This document shows, in pieces, positions 38,441-48,298 of a DNA stretch of 64,000 nucleotides. Numbering within the stretch: the first letter of the stretch is position 1; every line of letters starts with the position of its first letter. Origin of the DNA: Mariniphaga sediminis (GTDB lineage Bacteria > Bacteroidota > Bacteroidia > Bacteroidales > Prolixibacteraceae); NCBI RefSeq assembly GCF_003573545.1, contig NZ_QWET01000001.1:62001-126000 (forward strand). Reading direction: 5' to 3'. The position numbers and the translations under genes are program-made. The notes beneath the pieces were generated by a model. It was not told where the DNA came from. It made no database searches and saw nothing but the letters and a program-made list of their open reading frames with translations.

Positions 38441-41395
38441 ATGATTCTTCAAATTTTTAAAACGAATATGATTGGATTAAGGAAAGTATTTTTAGTGATT
38501 TTGTTTTATTTTTTTGCGGTGGGCATAAATGCCCAGGAGCTGTCCCGATCCTTTGAAATGCGGTATTTCACAAATGATTCGAAGGCCAACGGGGAAACCG
38601 ATTTTCTGGGCGAAACCCAATGGATGACAACAGACCAGCGGATTGGTTTTTTGAAAGAGTATGCCCGGGTTGCCGCTGATTTTTTTGATAATCCAAACCT
38701 GGATAAACAGATCGTTTCGGATACCGAAATCAGCGATTTACTAAAAAATGTAAAGCCGCAACCTGTAACATCAGTGCGTAAAACAATCCGGTTAGACAAC
38801 TGGAAAGCCTACGGTTACAAAGAGGGACAGGACCAGGTAAAAGCCAGAAGTTTGCAGGAATGGGACAATTGCCAGGACGCAGTGGTGAAAGAGGGGACAC
38901 TGGAGGTGGAGAATACCACAATAACCCGGGTTATCGATTCACTAACCTGGCGGTTTAAGGTAGAAACATCGTTTAAAACAGGAGAAAACGGAGCGTGCCG
39001 TATCATCCTTCAGGACGGGATGAGGCAGGGTATTGTTTTTGGTGTCCGGGGCAATAAAGTAATGTTTGGTTCTGAAAACAAAACCAGGGAAGAACCAATC
39101 GCAAATACCAATGATTGGGTACAACTAAAAATAGAGGCAGACCTGACACAGAAACGTTTTAACCTGTATGTGAACGACAAACGTATTCAATATTACATTC
39201 CGGTTATGGATACTACTGTTGAAGCTATCACGCAGTTCTCTGTCGAATCGAAAGGGACTTCTTTTATCGATGAACTTTTCATTTTCAACCATACCCCAAC
39301 CGACCAGGTCCGGTACCCTTATGTTTCTAAAGTTGTGTTGGATGAAAATTTTCGGGAAAAACCAAGTGTTGAGGGCTGGCAGACGGCCGGTTTTGATGAC
39401 GGCCACTGGACGGAAGTGAAACTACCCTCAGCGCATGGCGGACTGCGGGAAAAAGAGGAAGCCTACTATTTACGCAAAAAGGTGGCGACGGATGATTTTC
39501 AGCGGGCCGTTTTAAAACTGGAAACCCTCGACCCCGGGGGTGAAATCTGGGTGAACGGGCAGGTAGTTGGCGTGGTAACCACTCGTCATCCGGTTGAAAT
39601 CGATATAACCCGGTATTTAAAGCGGCACAATGAAAACATAATTGCCGTTAAAGTGAACCCCTATAAAATAGTTTACCCGATGGTGCACAGCCCCACCGAC
39701 CATTATACCGGTTGGTTCCTGGGACGCGCCACACTGGAACTTTCCCATCGCTGTAAGATAACCGATGTGTTGGTGCATACCCAAAATATTGGAGAAAAGG
39801 CAACGCAGGTTCACCGGGTGTATATTAACTATCCTACCCGTGATTACTTTGAAGGGAGCATTGAGGTAAACTACTATCCCTGGTTTCCGGAGGAAGGAGA
39901 AAAAGTGGCAAGTGTGAGCCGGAAATACAGCATCCCTCCGCGCATTGTGAATGAATACACTATCGAATGTGAAATCCCTTCGCCCAAACTCTGGAGTTTT
40001 GATAATCCTTCTTTATACAAGGTGGAGGTTATTTTAAAAGATACCCTGGGGAATGCAGTTGACGATTATGTCACCACAACAGGTATCCGGACAGTAGAAC
40101 AAAAAAACAGCAACCTGTATGTAAACGGCAAACCGGAAATGCTGAACGGGGCACAGATTATGGGGTTCCGGACCCCGGTTGAAACAATGTCGAAGTATAA
40201 CCGGTGTGCCCCATGGGAAACCGTTGCCGAAGAATTACTGATGCTGAAAAAAATGGATGCTAATCTTTTGCGCCTTCATGTTCATGCTGAAAAAGATACG
40301 GTTGATGGCATAAACGACCCCCGTTTTGCGGAGTTTGGTGACCAGATGGGCATCATGTTTATCTGGCAAACAGCTTCATTTATCCGTGAGGGGGAAGCCT
40401 GGAATATTGATTTTGACGGCTTCCCGAAGTACATCAAACAGGTGTACAATCATCCCAGCATTGTAATGTGGGAAGCATCCAACCACCCGAATAAATTTCA
40501 TAACCACGATATTTCGGCTACGCATGGCTACGTAAAAAAGATATACAACACGATTTATTCCACCGACCAAAGCCGCATTATTTCACCCACTTCAGCGTGG
40601 AACCTGACGCATTACGGAAATACGGAGGGAACAATCGATAATGAGGGCAATCCGATAGAGGCCGTGCCGGAATATACAGCACACCGCGTAACCCGTGGAA
40701 ACCAGGATGCTTATACCGGGTACGGAAAAAAATGGACTGAATTGCGCAAAGCCCCCTACCAATGGGCGGCTTCCTGTTTGAAGGACAGTGCCCGGGCCTA
40801 TTTTAATTTCGAACACGAAGAGTCGGTGGGGCAGCCCAACTGGGAGTTGTGCAAAGGGAAACCGTGGTATTTGCTGCAATCGTACGAGTATTACTATAAT
40901 GCACAAAGTGTTGGGCGGTATTTAACGGCTGGTGAATGGAGGGAAAGCCAGGCCTGGCAGGCATTTTCAGCCTGGGAGTCAATGAAAAAGCAAATGCTGC
41001 TGGGCTACGATGGTTTTTCGTGGTGCTGCCTGCGGGGAGGTGCCAACATGGGAACCTACAAGAAACCGTTGATTGATAACCTGAGACATCCGAAACTGGC
41101 CTACTATACCAACAAAATGGTATTCCAGCGTACCTGGGCCGGCAGCGCCGATGTAGATGTGGTTTACGGACCGGAGGATAAAATCAGTCCGGTAATCCAT
41201 CATTTAGGGGGAGAAACCAAGGTAAATCTCACTGTTACCATTAAAAATTCAGAGAATAAAATTATGGATAAAAAATGGTACAAAAATATTGAGTTGGAAG
41301 GTGGAAGGTCAGTAAAAAAACTTGAAACATTCAGGTTTAAAAAAGTGCCTGAAGAAATTTACACTATCGAGTATGTAATTAGTGAAATAAAATAA
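38441..41395 (+). CDS. GH2-like protein with altered acid/base motif and N-terminal LamG-like insertion
   Basis: The 984-residue protein has a signal peptide (ending 'VGINAQ'); a second in-frame ATG at 38468 is an equally good start. After a short helical region comes a concanavalin-like domain (about 120-285), then the GH2 sugar-binding jelly roll ('GGEIWVNGQVVGVVTTRHPV'), an immunoglobulin-like domain (about 450-560), and a TIM barrel ('YVNGKPEMLNGAQIMGF', 'NHPSIVMWEASNH'). In GH2 the barrel normally reads Asn-Glu at this last position, the Glu being the acid/base. Here it is Asn-His (His682). A nucleophile candidate lies in 'YFNFEHEESVGQPNW'. It may be an atypical beta-galactosidase/glucuronidase or a catalytically altered relative. 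Confidence 0.85.
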   Translation: MILQIFKTNMIGLRKVFLVILFYFFAVGINAQELSRSFEMRYFTNDSKANGETDFLGETQWMTTDQRIGFLKEYARVAADFFDNPNLDKQIVSDTEISDLLKNVKPQPVTSVRKTIRLDNWKAYGYKEGQDQVKARSLQEWDNCQDAVVKEGTLEVENTTITRVIDSLTWRFKVETSFKTGENGACRIILQDGMRQGIVFGVRGNKVMFGSENKTREEPIANTNDWVQLKIEADLTQKRFNLYVNDKRIQYYIPVMDTTVEAITQFSVESKGTSFIDELFIFNHTPTDQVRYPYVSKVVLDENFREKPSVEGWQTAGFDDGHWTEVKLPSAHGGLREKEEAYYLRKKVATDDFQRAVLKLETLDPGGEIWVNGQVVGVVTTRHPVEIDITRYLKRHNENIIAVKVNPYKIVYPMVHSPTDHYTGWFLGRATLELSHRCKITDVLVHTQNIGEKATQVHRVYINYPTRDYFEGSIEVNYYPWFPEEGEKVASVSRKYSIPPRIVNEYTIECEIPSPKLWSFDNPSLYKVEVILKDTLGNAVDDYVTTTGIRTVEQKNSNLYVNGKPEMLNGAQIMGFRTPVETMSKYNRCAPWETVAEELLMLKKMDANLLRLHVHAEKDTVDGINDPRFAEFGDQMGIMFIWQTASFIREGEAWNIDFDGFPKYIKQVYNHPSIVMWEASNHPNKFHNHDISATHGYVKKIYNTIYSTDQSRIISPTSAWNLTHYGNTEGTIDNEGNPIEAVPEYTAHRVTRGNQDAYTGYGKKWTELRKAPYQWAASCLKDSARAYFNFEHEESVGQPNWELCKGKPWYLLQSYEYYYNAQSVGRYLTAGEWRESQAWQAFSAWESMKKQMLLGYDGFSWCCLRGGANMGTYKKPLIDNLRHPKLAYYTNKMVFQRTWAGSADVDVVYGPEDKISPVIHHLGGETKVNLTVTIKNSENKIMDKKWYKNIELEGGRSVKKLETFRFKKVPEEIYTIEYVISEIK

Positions 41396-41403
41396 GCCGT
41401 ATT

Positions 41404-43707
41404 ATGATTAATTATAAATCAAAATTATTACCGGTGTGGATAGTTGTATTTGCTATTTTGTTTGGTTGCACAAATAAACCTGAGGGGGGGAATTGGTCCA
41501 TTCAGGAAAAGGGAAATGAAATAAACATACGGGCAGGAATACTCGAACAAAAACTGGTTTTATCTGACAACGGTTTTCGGACTTCGGCGTTGTTGGTTGC
41601 TGATGAAAATATGCTGAAAGCAAACTCGGATGAAATAAGTTTTAGTATCCACAAAGCTTCACCAAATATTAAACCTGAAGGAATTACATATTCATCGGAA
41701 TCGGGGGTAGAACAATCGAATGCGGAGCAGAATCAAACCGATGCGTTATCGGTGAAAAAAGCAAAAGAGGGAATTACTACCAATGTTCAGTGGGTGGATT
41801 CGATGTATGTGGCAGGCAAAACTTTTGCCGATGTTTTTGCTTTTGAAAGCCATAAAATTTCCAGTCCAAAACAAGGGGTAAAACGGTTGGTGGTAACATT
41901 CACATCAAATAAAATAGCGGAAGATTTTTTATTCAAAATAAACTATGAAATCTATGAAGGTCAACCGGTTATCCGCAAATGGGTAGAGTTTAAAAACCAG
42001 GGCAGCCAGTGGACTAAAATATCCGACCTGATGTTGAAACAGTTGGATTTGGGAGCTTCTTTTTCCCAGGCTACTTTACTAACTCCGGCAGTTCGCGGCG
42101 TTGATCCCAGTATGGTTGCTTATCGGAATGAAGCGGCTACAACCGGAGTTATTTCAGTTAGCGAAATCCCTTCAAAAACAAGGCATCTTTCGGTTGATGG
42201 TAGCAGTGGGTATAATCCCGGTTATTTTGAGTGGGTGCTGGGACCCGGTGAAACGTTCGAATCGGAACCGGTTTTTGATTATGCCTTTTCCGGAGAAAGT
42301 TACAAAACAGTATCCGCAGCCTCAACGGCACTCGACCGTTGTGTTGAAAAGGGTTTTACGGCTTTTCTGAATAAGTACATTTTAAAACCGGTGGATGAAA
42401 CGAAAAATGTGGCCCCTGTATTTTGTACCTGGACAAACTACAATTCCAACATTAACGATAAAAATATGCGGGAAGCTGCCGACATTGCTTCTGAAATTGG
42501 GTTTGAATGTTTTCAGCTGGATGCCGGTTGGTCGGACACCGGACCCGATGGTGGCTGGGCTGTGTCAACCACAAATCCCAGAGCAAAGGAATTCCCGGAT
42601 ATGAAAGGGTTAGGTGAGTACATTCAGTCGAAAAACATGAAAACCGGAATGTGGTATTCTGTTTTTATAAACGAGCAGGAGACCGATATTTCTGCTTCAG
42701 AACCCGGATTGTTTAGTTTGCCGCTTATTCGTCGGGCAGGCGGGTTGGGACTGAGTTTTTGCTATGAAAAGTCGCGTAAAAAGTATGTCGACGAAATTGT
42801 CTACCTGAACAAAACATTTGGGGCAACCTATTTTAAGCAGGATTTAAGCAACATCTGTTATGGCGATATTGCCCGCGGCCACGAAAGTCGTACAAAAAAA
42901 GAATCGTATCTCCGCGGGTTGCGTGGTTTATTTGCCACACAGGACGAAATTCTCAGGCAATCGCCCGAAACCTGGCTGCAGTTGTCGCACGAAATTTACT
43001 GGGAAACTCCCGGCCCGGCTGCCGATGTAGCGGTGTTAAAACATGTCGATTCGTACCATGCTTCGCCCAACGAATACTGGGGCGCAGGGAACAGGAAAAC
43101 CCTGGTTGACGACACCTGGAATTTTGATGTGGACAGTTTAAAACAGCAGTTGCGTTTGGGGGCTTTCCGTGCCCGGGAAATTATGTATAACCACCGGGGG
43201 TTGCCGCTGGAACGAATTGAAATATTCGGGGCTGCAACGACCAACTACAAAGGCAGCCTTTCGTCCGATGTGCTTGACCGCCAGATTTGCAGCTGGCTAA
43301 TGGGGTCACCACTGTCGTACTCCGGCGATTTAACTTCGCTTACTCAGGAAAACATAAAACAATACCGTAACCGGTTTGCCCTATTAAAAAGGCTCAATCA
43401 GCAATATGGTATTTATTCCCATTTTCAGTACAGCGGGGTGCCTGCACCTACCGATGAAGACTGGCACTGGTGGGGGAAACTGAATGATGATGGCTGTGGG
43501 GCAGTGGTTGTTTTGCGGGGAGCTTCGGGTGCTGATTCACGCAGTGTAAATATTCCATGGGTAAATGCAGACAAAAAGTATACGTTGAAAGCATTATTTT
43601 CAGGAAAAGATTTGGGAGAGTTTTCCGGGCAACAATTGCATGACGGGGAACTAAATCTTTCACTACATCAGTTTGGACAGGAAATAATTGAAGTGTCACT
43701 GAAATAA
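41404..43707 (+). CDS. GH36-like alpha-galactosidase, lipoprotein
   Basis: The 767-residue protein has a lipoprotein signal ('VWIVVFAILFGCTNK', Cys about 22) and an N-terminal supersandwich (about 30-320). The TIM barrel contains 'CFQLDAGWSDTGPDGGW' (strand 2 substrate-binding Asp), 'MKTGMWYSVF', and 'TYFKQDLSN' with Asp480 as the probable nucleophile after Lys-x-Asp. 'LQLSHEIYWETPGPAADV' and 'HVDSYHASPNEYWG' are in the region of the acid/base, and a small C-terminal beta domain closes the protein. GH36 enzymes release alpha-linked galactose with retention. It lies eight bases after the GH2 gene and is likely an outer-membrane-anchored exo-enzyme. Confidence 0.85.
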   Translation: MINYKSKLLPVWIVVFAILFGCTNKPEGGNWSIQEKGNEINIRAGILEQKLVLSDNGFRTSALLVADENMLKANSDEISFSIHKASPNIKPEGITYSSESGVEQSNAEQNQTDALSVKKAKEGITTNVQWVDSMYVAGKTFADVFAFESHKISSPKQGVKRLVVTFTSNKIAEDFLFKINYEIYEGQPVIRKWVEFKNQGSQWTKISDLMLKQLDLGASFSQATLLTPAVRGVDPSMVAYRNEAATTGVISVSEIPSKTRHLSVDGSSGYNPGYFEWVLGPGETFESEPVFDYAFSGESYKTVSAASTALDRCVEKGFTAFLNKYILKPVDETKNVAPVFCTWTNYNSNINDKNMREAADIASEIGFECFQLDAGWSDTGPDGGWAVSTTNPRAKEFPDMKGLGEYIQSKNMKTGMWYSVFINEQETDISASEPGLFSLPLIRRAGGLGLSFCYEKSRKKYVDEIVYLNKTFGATYFKQDLSNICYGDIARGHESRTKKESYLRGLRGLFATQDEILRQSPETWLQLSHEIYWETPGPAADVAVLKHVDSYHASPNEYWGAGNRKTLVDDTWNFDVDSLKQQLRLGAFRAREIMYNHRGLPLERIEIFGAATTNYKGSLSSDVLDRQICSWLMGSPLSYSGDLTSLTQENIKQYRNRFALLKRLNQQYGIYSHFQYSGVPAPTDEDWHWWGKLNDDGCGAVVVLRGASGADSRSVNIPWVNADKKYTLKALFSGKDLGEFSGQQLHDGELNLSLHQFGQEIIEVSLK

Positions 43708-43743
43708 AAAGCAAAAATCAACTAAAACAATAAAACCAAAGGA

Positions 43744-44400
43744 ATGAGAAGTGGTAAATTACTTATACTGATGTTTTCTGTTTTGTTCTTGCTTGTTTCA
43801 TGCGTTAATCAAAAAAACAAACAGCAGGAAAACAAGGATGAAAAAGAGCGTCCAAGAATAGTTAATATTATCAATTTTATCCGTTTATGCGATCCCAGAA
43901 AGGAGGAAATTACCGAAGAAGTTCTGTTCAAAACGGTGGAGAAGCAGGTGGAGGTGATGAATCAGTACAAACTGGGCGGAACTTTTCTTTTGCAGTACGA
44001 TGCATTGATGGATTTGCGCTATCAAAAGCTTCTGAAAAGTCTTCCGGCTGATTCGTTCGAAATTGGGGCCTGGTGGGAAATTCCGCAGCCTTTGGTTGAA
44101 AAGGCCGGATATGAGTGGCGTGGGCGTTATTCCTGGGACTGGCATGCCGATGTTGGTTTCTCAACCGGTTACACTCCCAAAGAACGGGAAAAACTCGTAG
44201 ATGTTTACATGGCAGATTTTAAGCAGATTTTTGGTTATTATCCGAAATCAGTTGGTTCCTGGTTTATCGATGCACATACTTTGAATTATCTTCATGAAAA
44301 ATATGGCATTGTAGCTTCGTGCAACTGCAAAGACCAGGTGGGTACCGACGGTTATTCCATGTGGGGTGGCTACTGGAATCAGGCGTACTATCCCAGTTAA
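43744..44400 (+). CDS. N-terminal piece of interrupted deacetylase-like lipoprotein
   Basis: This 218-residue open segment carries the lipoprotein signal (Cys about 20) and most of the barrel-like catalytic region. If translated alone it would end at 'NQAYYPS', just after the glycine-rich 'WGGYW' loop, lacking the strands that follow. Confidence 0.6.
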   Translation: MRSGKLLILMFSVLFLLVSCVNQKNKQQENKDEKERPRIVNIINFIRLCDPRKEEITEEVLFKTVEKQVEVMNQYKLGGTFLLQYDALMDLRYQKLLKSLPADSFEIGAWWEIPQPLVEKAGYEWRGRYSWDWHADVGFSTGYTPKEREKLVDVYMADFKQIFGYYPKSVGSWFIDAHTLNYLHEKYGIVASCNCKDQVGTDGYSMWGGYWNQAYYPS

Positions 44401-44412
44401 AAGAATGCGTAT

Positions 44413-45435
44413 ATGCCTGCGCAAAATGTTGAGAGTCAGATTTCGGTGCCCGTTTTCAGAATGTTAGGTAGCGACCCGGTACGCCAATACGATAATGGAT
44501 TGGGAACAAAAAAGCAAAAGGTCGTTTCGCTGGAACCGGTTTATCCGGAAAGTGGAGGAGACGCTGATTGGATTAACTGGTACTTCGGGCAGCTTGTTGA
44601 AGGAGAATGTATGGAGTATGCCTATGTTCAGGCAGGACAGGAAAATTCTTTTACCTGGAACCGGATGTCGAAAGGGTACGAATTACAAATGCCATTGATT
44701 GCAAAGCTTCGCGATGAAAAGAAAATAAAAGTGGAAACACTGGCTGAATCAGGGCAATGGTTCCGTGAAAATTATAAAACAACACCCGCCACATCGGTTA
44801 CTGTAACCGAGGACTTAAAGGAGAGTAATAAAAAGACAGTATGGTTTAACAGCCGCTATTACCGTTTCAATTTGTTGTGGCAGGATAATGCCCTGAGGTT
44901 CCGCGATATCCATGTATTTGATGAAACTCTGGCCTCTGATTATCTGAACGAGAAAGCCACTTCTTCAAAATGTGACTATTATGCGCTTCCGATTGTGGAT
45001 GGGTTTAACTGGAGTACTGCTGATGATGTGGCGGGGTTACGTTTTAAAGCGGTTATCAATGGCAGGGAAAAGTGTATTGAAGGGGGGACCCCTGTGGTTG
45101 ATGATTCTAATGAGGGACAATTGTATATTTCCTGGCCATTAGTAAATATAAAAGGAACGATGGAATTTCAGGTTGATGCAAACCGAGTGGAAATCAGATT
45201 AACCGGGAATAATCAGGTGGACTGGTTTCTTGACCTGACTACAGATCCGGATGCTGGTCTCCCCTTTAAAAAAATCAGCTCTGACAGGATTGACTGTAAC
45301 TTTAAAGGAATGGATTATTCGGTATTTCTGGATGGAGGGACTGTTTCTGTACCTGACAAGGATGTCGTTTTTCGAATCATCCCTGAAGAGAAATCAATAG
45401 GTCTGTCTTTTTCTGAAAGAAAAGTCAATGATTAA
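44413..45435 (+). CDS. C-terminal piece of interrupted deacetylase-like protein
   Basis: This 340-residue open segment starts at an internal Met ('MPAQNVESQ') with no signal peptide and no Shine-Dalgarno-like sequence, so independent expression is doubtful. It contains the end of the barrel ('VYPESGGDADWINWYFGQLV', 'LMPLIAKLRDE'-like helix) and a beta-sandwich. Confidence 0.5.
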   Translation: MPAQNVESQISVPVFRMLGSDPVRQYDNGLGTKKQKVVSLEPVYPESGGDADWINWYFGQLVEGECMEYAYVQAGQENSFTWNRMSKGYELQMPLIAKLRDEKKIKVETLAESGQWFRENYKTTPATSVTVTEDLKESNKKTVWFNSRYYRFNLLWQDNALRFRDIHVFDETLASDYLNEKATSSKCDYYALPIVDGFNWSTADDVAGLRFKAVINGREKCIEGGTPVVDDSNEGQLYISWPLVNIKGTMEFQVDANRVEIRLTGNNQVDWFLDLTTDPDAGLPFKKISSDRIDCNFKGMDYSVFLDGGTVSVPDKDVVFRIIPEEKSIGLSFSERKVND

Positions 45436-45485
45436 ATGAATAATATACCTGACATAAATTTTAATATTTGAATCATTTAAACTTA

Positions 45486-47474
45486 ATGGATATGAAACTA
45501 CTGGCTTTTTTTATTTTGATTTTTAGCTTGTTTTCGACTGTTGCACTGGCGCAAAACCTAACGTTGCATGTATCCGTGCAGGGGGATGACTCAAATCCCG
45601 GAACAGAAGGAAAACCGGTAGCAAGCATTGCGCGGGCAGCAGAACTTATTCGCGCTGCCGGTTCGGATTTTGATACGGCCCATGTCATCATTCACGAAGG
45701 GGTTTATCGCCTACAACAGGGAGTTGTTATCAACGGGCTGAAAAATATTGTTTTCTCCGGAGTTGACAACGGTAACGTAACGATCAAAGGAAGTACAGCG
45801 CTTACATCCTTCCAGAAGTTGTCAAAGCGGCATACCTTATACAAAAAGAATCCTGAAATTGGGAAAAAAATTATCGAATTTGATGTAAGCAATATTGAAG
45901 GCTTAACGCATGAAAAGCTACGTTTGGCGGGAGCTTCAAGTGTTCCTGAACTAAAAGATTTTCGTTTGCACGAACTAATTGTAGATGGTAAGCCCATGCC
46001 TTTAAGTCGTTGGCCAAACGGAGATGCGTATGCGGAGTTTACTCATTCTGTTGTTGATTCATCGACCATGCTAACCGGCATACAATACACGGACGAGCAC
46101 ATTTCATCGTGGAACGACGAACCCAATATTCTGCTCCACGGCTATTGGAAATATTTATGGGCCGATGCATACGAGCAGGTTAACAGTATAGACAGAAAGC
46201 GTAAAATTATCTGGTTGAATCCACCATACAACCATTATACTTTTGATGAGAACAAGCCTTTTGCTGCGGTAAATGTCGTAAGTGAAATTGACCAGCCCGG
46301 CGAGTGGGCTTATGATTACAAGGCTCAAAAAATATTTTTCTATCCTGAAGGAGATGTGACGGATTCAAAAATAGAACTTTCGGTTTGTAAAGATCCTTTG
46401 CTGAGCATAGAAGAAGCACAACATATCACCTTCAGAAATATCACCTTCTCCAACGGTGCAGGTCCGGGTATAGAGATAAAAAACAGCAGTTATGTCAATG
46501 TTGAAAATTGTATTGTAAATGCATTTCCGCAAGATGGCATTTTAGTTCACGGAGGGTACAATAACTCGATCAGAGGTTGCGAGGTTTTTGATACAGGCAG
46601 GGGAGCAATTATTGTAAACGGAGGTTCCTATATTACACTGGAAAAGGGAAATTTCAACATCGAGAATTGCCATTTGCATCATTTGTCACGTATTGATAAA
46701 ACATACACCCCCGGAATCCTTGTCGACGGTGTGGGAACCACCATCAGAAACTGCAAAATGCATGATATACCGAGTAGTGCTATTCGTTTAAATGGGAACG
46801 ACCATCTTGTTGAGTACAACGAAATGTATGACGTTGTTACCGAGTCCGATGATCAGGGGGCCATTGATATGTGGGGGACACAAAACTACCGGGGGAATGT
46901 GATACGCTACAACTACTTTTACGATGTGGGCCCCAAAGGGCAAGATGCAATAAACAGCCACTGCGGCCGCGCTGGAGTAAGGCTTGATGATGCCATCAGC
47001 GGTGTATTTATTTACGGCAATGTTTTTAAAAACACTTCTGTCGGTCTTTTTGGGGCAGTGCAGATTCATGGAGGAAAAGACAATATTGTCTGGAACAATA
47101 TCATTTATAATTGTGAAACAGGGGTTTCTTTTTCTCCTTGGAGCGAACAAAAATGGGAAGAGTATACCCAAAAAGCCAAGGAGTTTTTTATGCAAAACCG
47201 GTTGGCTTATATTGCTCAATATCCTCAAATGATAAGATATGATGATGACATCAATAAAAACACACTAATTGGGAACGTGTTGATCAACTGTGAGAAGAAT
47301 AAAGTGCGGGATAAAAAAGGGATAAATACCTGGGAAGATAATATTGAAATTAACGATGAAGGCGCAGATTTGGAACGGGCAAATTATTCATTGGGAAAAT
47401 ATGCCAAAGAACTTGAAGGGGTGCAATTTATTCCTATTCCATTCGAAAAAATTGGATTGAAGAAGCAGGAATGA
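45486..47474 (+). CDS. Secreted right-handed parallel beta-helix protein (pectate-lyase-like / GH-like)
   Basis: ATG 45486 (or 45492) gives a clean signal peptide ('LAFFILIFSLFSTVALAQN'); a TTG 18 bp earlier is less likely. The about 662-residue protein opens with the DUF1565-like 'LHVSVQGDDSNPGTEGKPVA' seen in parallel beta-helix enzymes. Many short helix coils follow ('HITFRNITFSNGAGPGIEIK', 'YVNVENCIVNAFPQDGILVH', 'GVGTTIRNCKMHDI'). Such proteins act as polysaccharide lyases, GH110/GH120-like exo-glycosidases or epimerases. Residues like 'ESDDQGAIDMWGTQNYRGN' mark a probable active-site coil with several Asp. Which chemistry applies cannot be told from the sequence. Confidence 0.85.
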   Translation: MDMKLLAFFILIFSLFSTVALAQNLTLHVSVQGDDSNPGTEGKPVASIARAAELIRAAGSDFDTAHVIIHEGVYRLQQGVVINGLKNIVFSGVDNGNVTIKGSTALTSFQKLSKRHTLYKKNPEIGKKIIEFDVSNIEGLTHEKLRLAGASSVPELKDFRLHELIVDGKPMPLSRWPNGDAYAEFTHSVVDSSTMLTGIQYTDEHISSWNDEPNILLHGYWKYLWADAYEQVNSIDRKRKIIWLNPPYNHYTFDENKPFAAVNVVSEIDQPGEWAYDYKAQKIFFYPEGDVTDSKIELSVCKDPLLSIEEAQHITFRNITFSNGAGPGIEIKNSSYVNVENCIVNAFPQDGILVHGGYNNSIRGCEVFDTGRGAIIVNGGSYITLEKGNFNIENCHLHHLSRIDKTYTPGILVDGVGTTIRNCKMHDIPSSAIRLNGNDHLVEYNEMYDVVTESDDQGAIDMWGTQNYRGNVIRYNYFYDVGPKGQDAINSHCGRAGVRLDDAISGVFIYGNVFKNTSVGLFGAVQIHGGKDNIVWNNIIYNCETGVSFSPWSEQKWEEYTQKAKEFFMQNRLAYIAQYPQMIRYDDDINKNTLIGNVLINCEKNKVRDKKGINTWEDNIEINDEGADLERANYSLGKYAKELEGVQFIPIPFEKIGLKKQE

Positions 47475-47571
47475 TTTATTTAAAATCAGAGAACAAAGAA
47501 ATGTTGCCAGGGGATTATTCTATTCATTTTAACGTATATAAACAGTAACCATTTAACAAAAATCAATTCAG

Positions 47572-48243
47572 ATGATTTCAACAATTAAAAAGAATCCGAT
47601 CTATTTTATGCTGATAGTGCCCATCCTTTTTTCATTATTGGCTTACACCGGGTATGGTTTCGAATTTCAGTTGGCTGTTCCCGCAAGTTGTATCATGATA
47701 ATAGCGCTGGCCTACCGGCAAAGAATGAGAGCCTCTGCCGATATTTTTTATATTATCGGAGCTTTCGTTTTTTCCATGGGGGGCGATTGGTTTCTGGTCA
47801 ACAAAGGGGATAGCTTTATGATGTTTGCCGCAGGAATTGGCCTGTATTTCTTTGCTCACCTTTGTTACCTGATTTTTGCCCTGATTAATGGAAAGATACA
47901 TAAGGTTTCTTTAATTGGTTTATTGGTTATTTATTTGGCGTTTTATGTTTTTATTCTTTATCCGGCAATCGATGAAAAAATACTATCTGTATTTTCCCTG
48001 GTTTACCTGCTGATTTCTTGTGTCTCAGTTGCTGCTGCAGCGGGTATCAGTTTAAACAAACCTTCAAAGTGGGCATATCTTGCAGGTATTATATTTATAC
48101 TGCTTTCGGATACCATCATTGCTTTTAAGGAGTTTCTTGCATACGACGAACTAAACTTTCTGATTCTTCCCACCTATTACGCTGCGCATATCTGCATCAC
48201 TTTTGCTTTGGTTGGAAGGACCAAAAAGGTGCCTGCCGTTTGA
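47572..48243 (+). CDS. YhhN/TMEM86-family lysoplasmalogenase-like membrane protein
   Basis: The 223-residue protein is almost entirely hydrophobic, with about eight membrane segments. It carries the YhhN-type motifs 'AFVFSMGGDWFLV' and 'IIFILLSDTIIAFKEF', where two conserved Asp lie in the membrane. Characterised relatives hydrolyse the vinyl-ether bond of lysoplasmalogens. It has no evident link to glycan breakdown and could be a passenger, or could handle ether-lipid-linked material. A 97-bp gap precedes it and 55 bp follow. Confidence 0.85.
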   Translation: MISTIKKNPIYFMLIVPILFSLLAYTGYGFEFQLAVPASCIMIIALAYRQRMRASADIFYIIGAFVFSMGGDWFLVNKGDSFMMFAAGIGLYFFAHLCYLIFALINGKIHKVSLIGLLVIYLAFYVFILYPAIDEKILSVFSLVYLLISCVSVAAAAGISLNKPSKWAYLAGIIFILLSDTIIAFKEFLAYDELNFLILPTYYAAHICITFALVGRTKKVPAV

Positions 48244-48298
48244 TAAACGGCTATTCAGTATAGAGTGAATTTTAATGTGAAAAGTATTTAAAAAAAGA

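Larger units (their letters stand above)
43744..45435 (+). pseudogene. Deacetylase-like lipoprotein gene interrupted by one in-frame TAA
   Basis: Two open segments, 43744-44400 and 44413-45435, share the same frame. Only a TAA (44398-44400) and four sense codons separate them, so they read as one about 563-residue protein with a single nonsense codon. The N-terminal half has a lipoprotein signal ('SVLFLLVSC') and a polysaccharide-deacetylase/7-stranded-barrel-like core ('VGSWFIDAHTLNYLHEKYGI', 'CNCKDQVGTDGYSMWGGYW'); the C-terminal half is beta-rich. No frameshift or deletion is seen, and the sequence beyond the stop is not visibly decayed. Recent inactivation, stop readthrough or a sequencing error are the options. 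I favour recent inactivation or error. Confidence 0.75.

Noticed and set aside
44398-44400. TAA as a reassigned sense codon
   Set aside because: Many intact genes of the window end with TAA (for example both SusD genes), so general recoding is excluded. Local readthrough remains only as an option.
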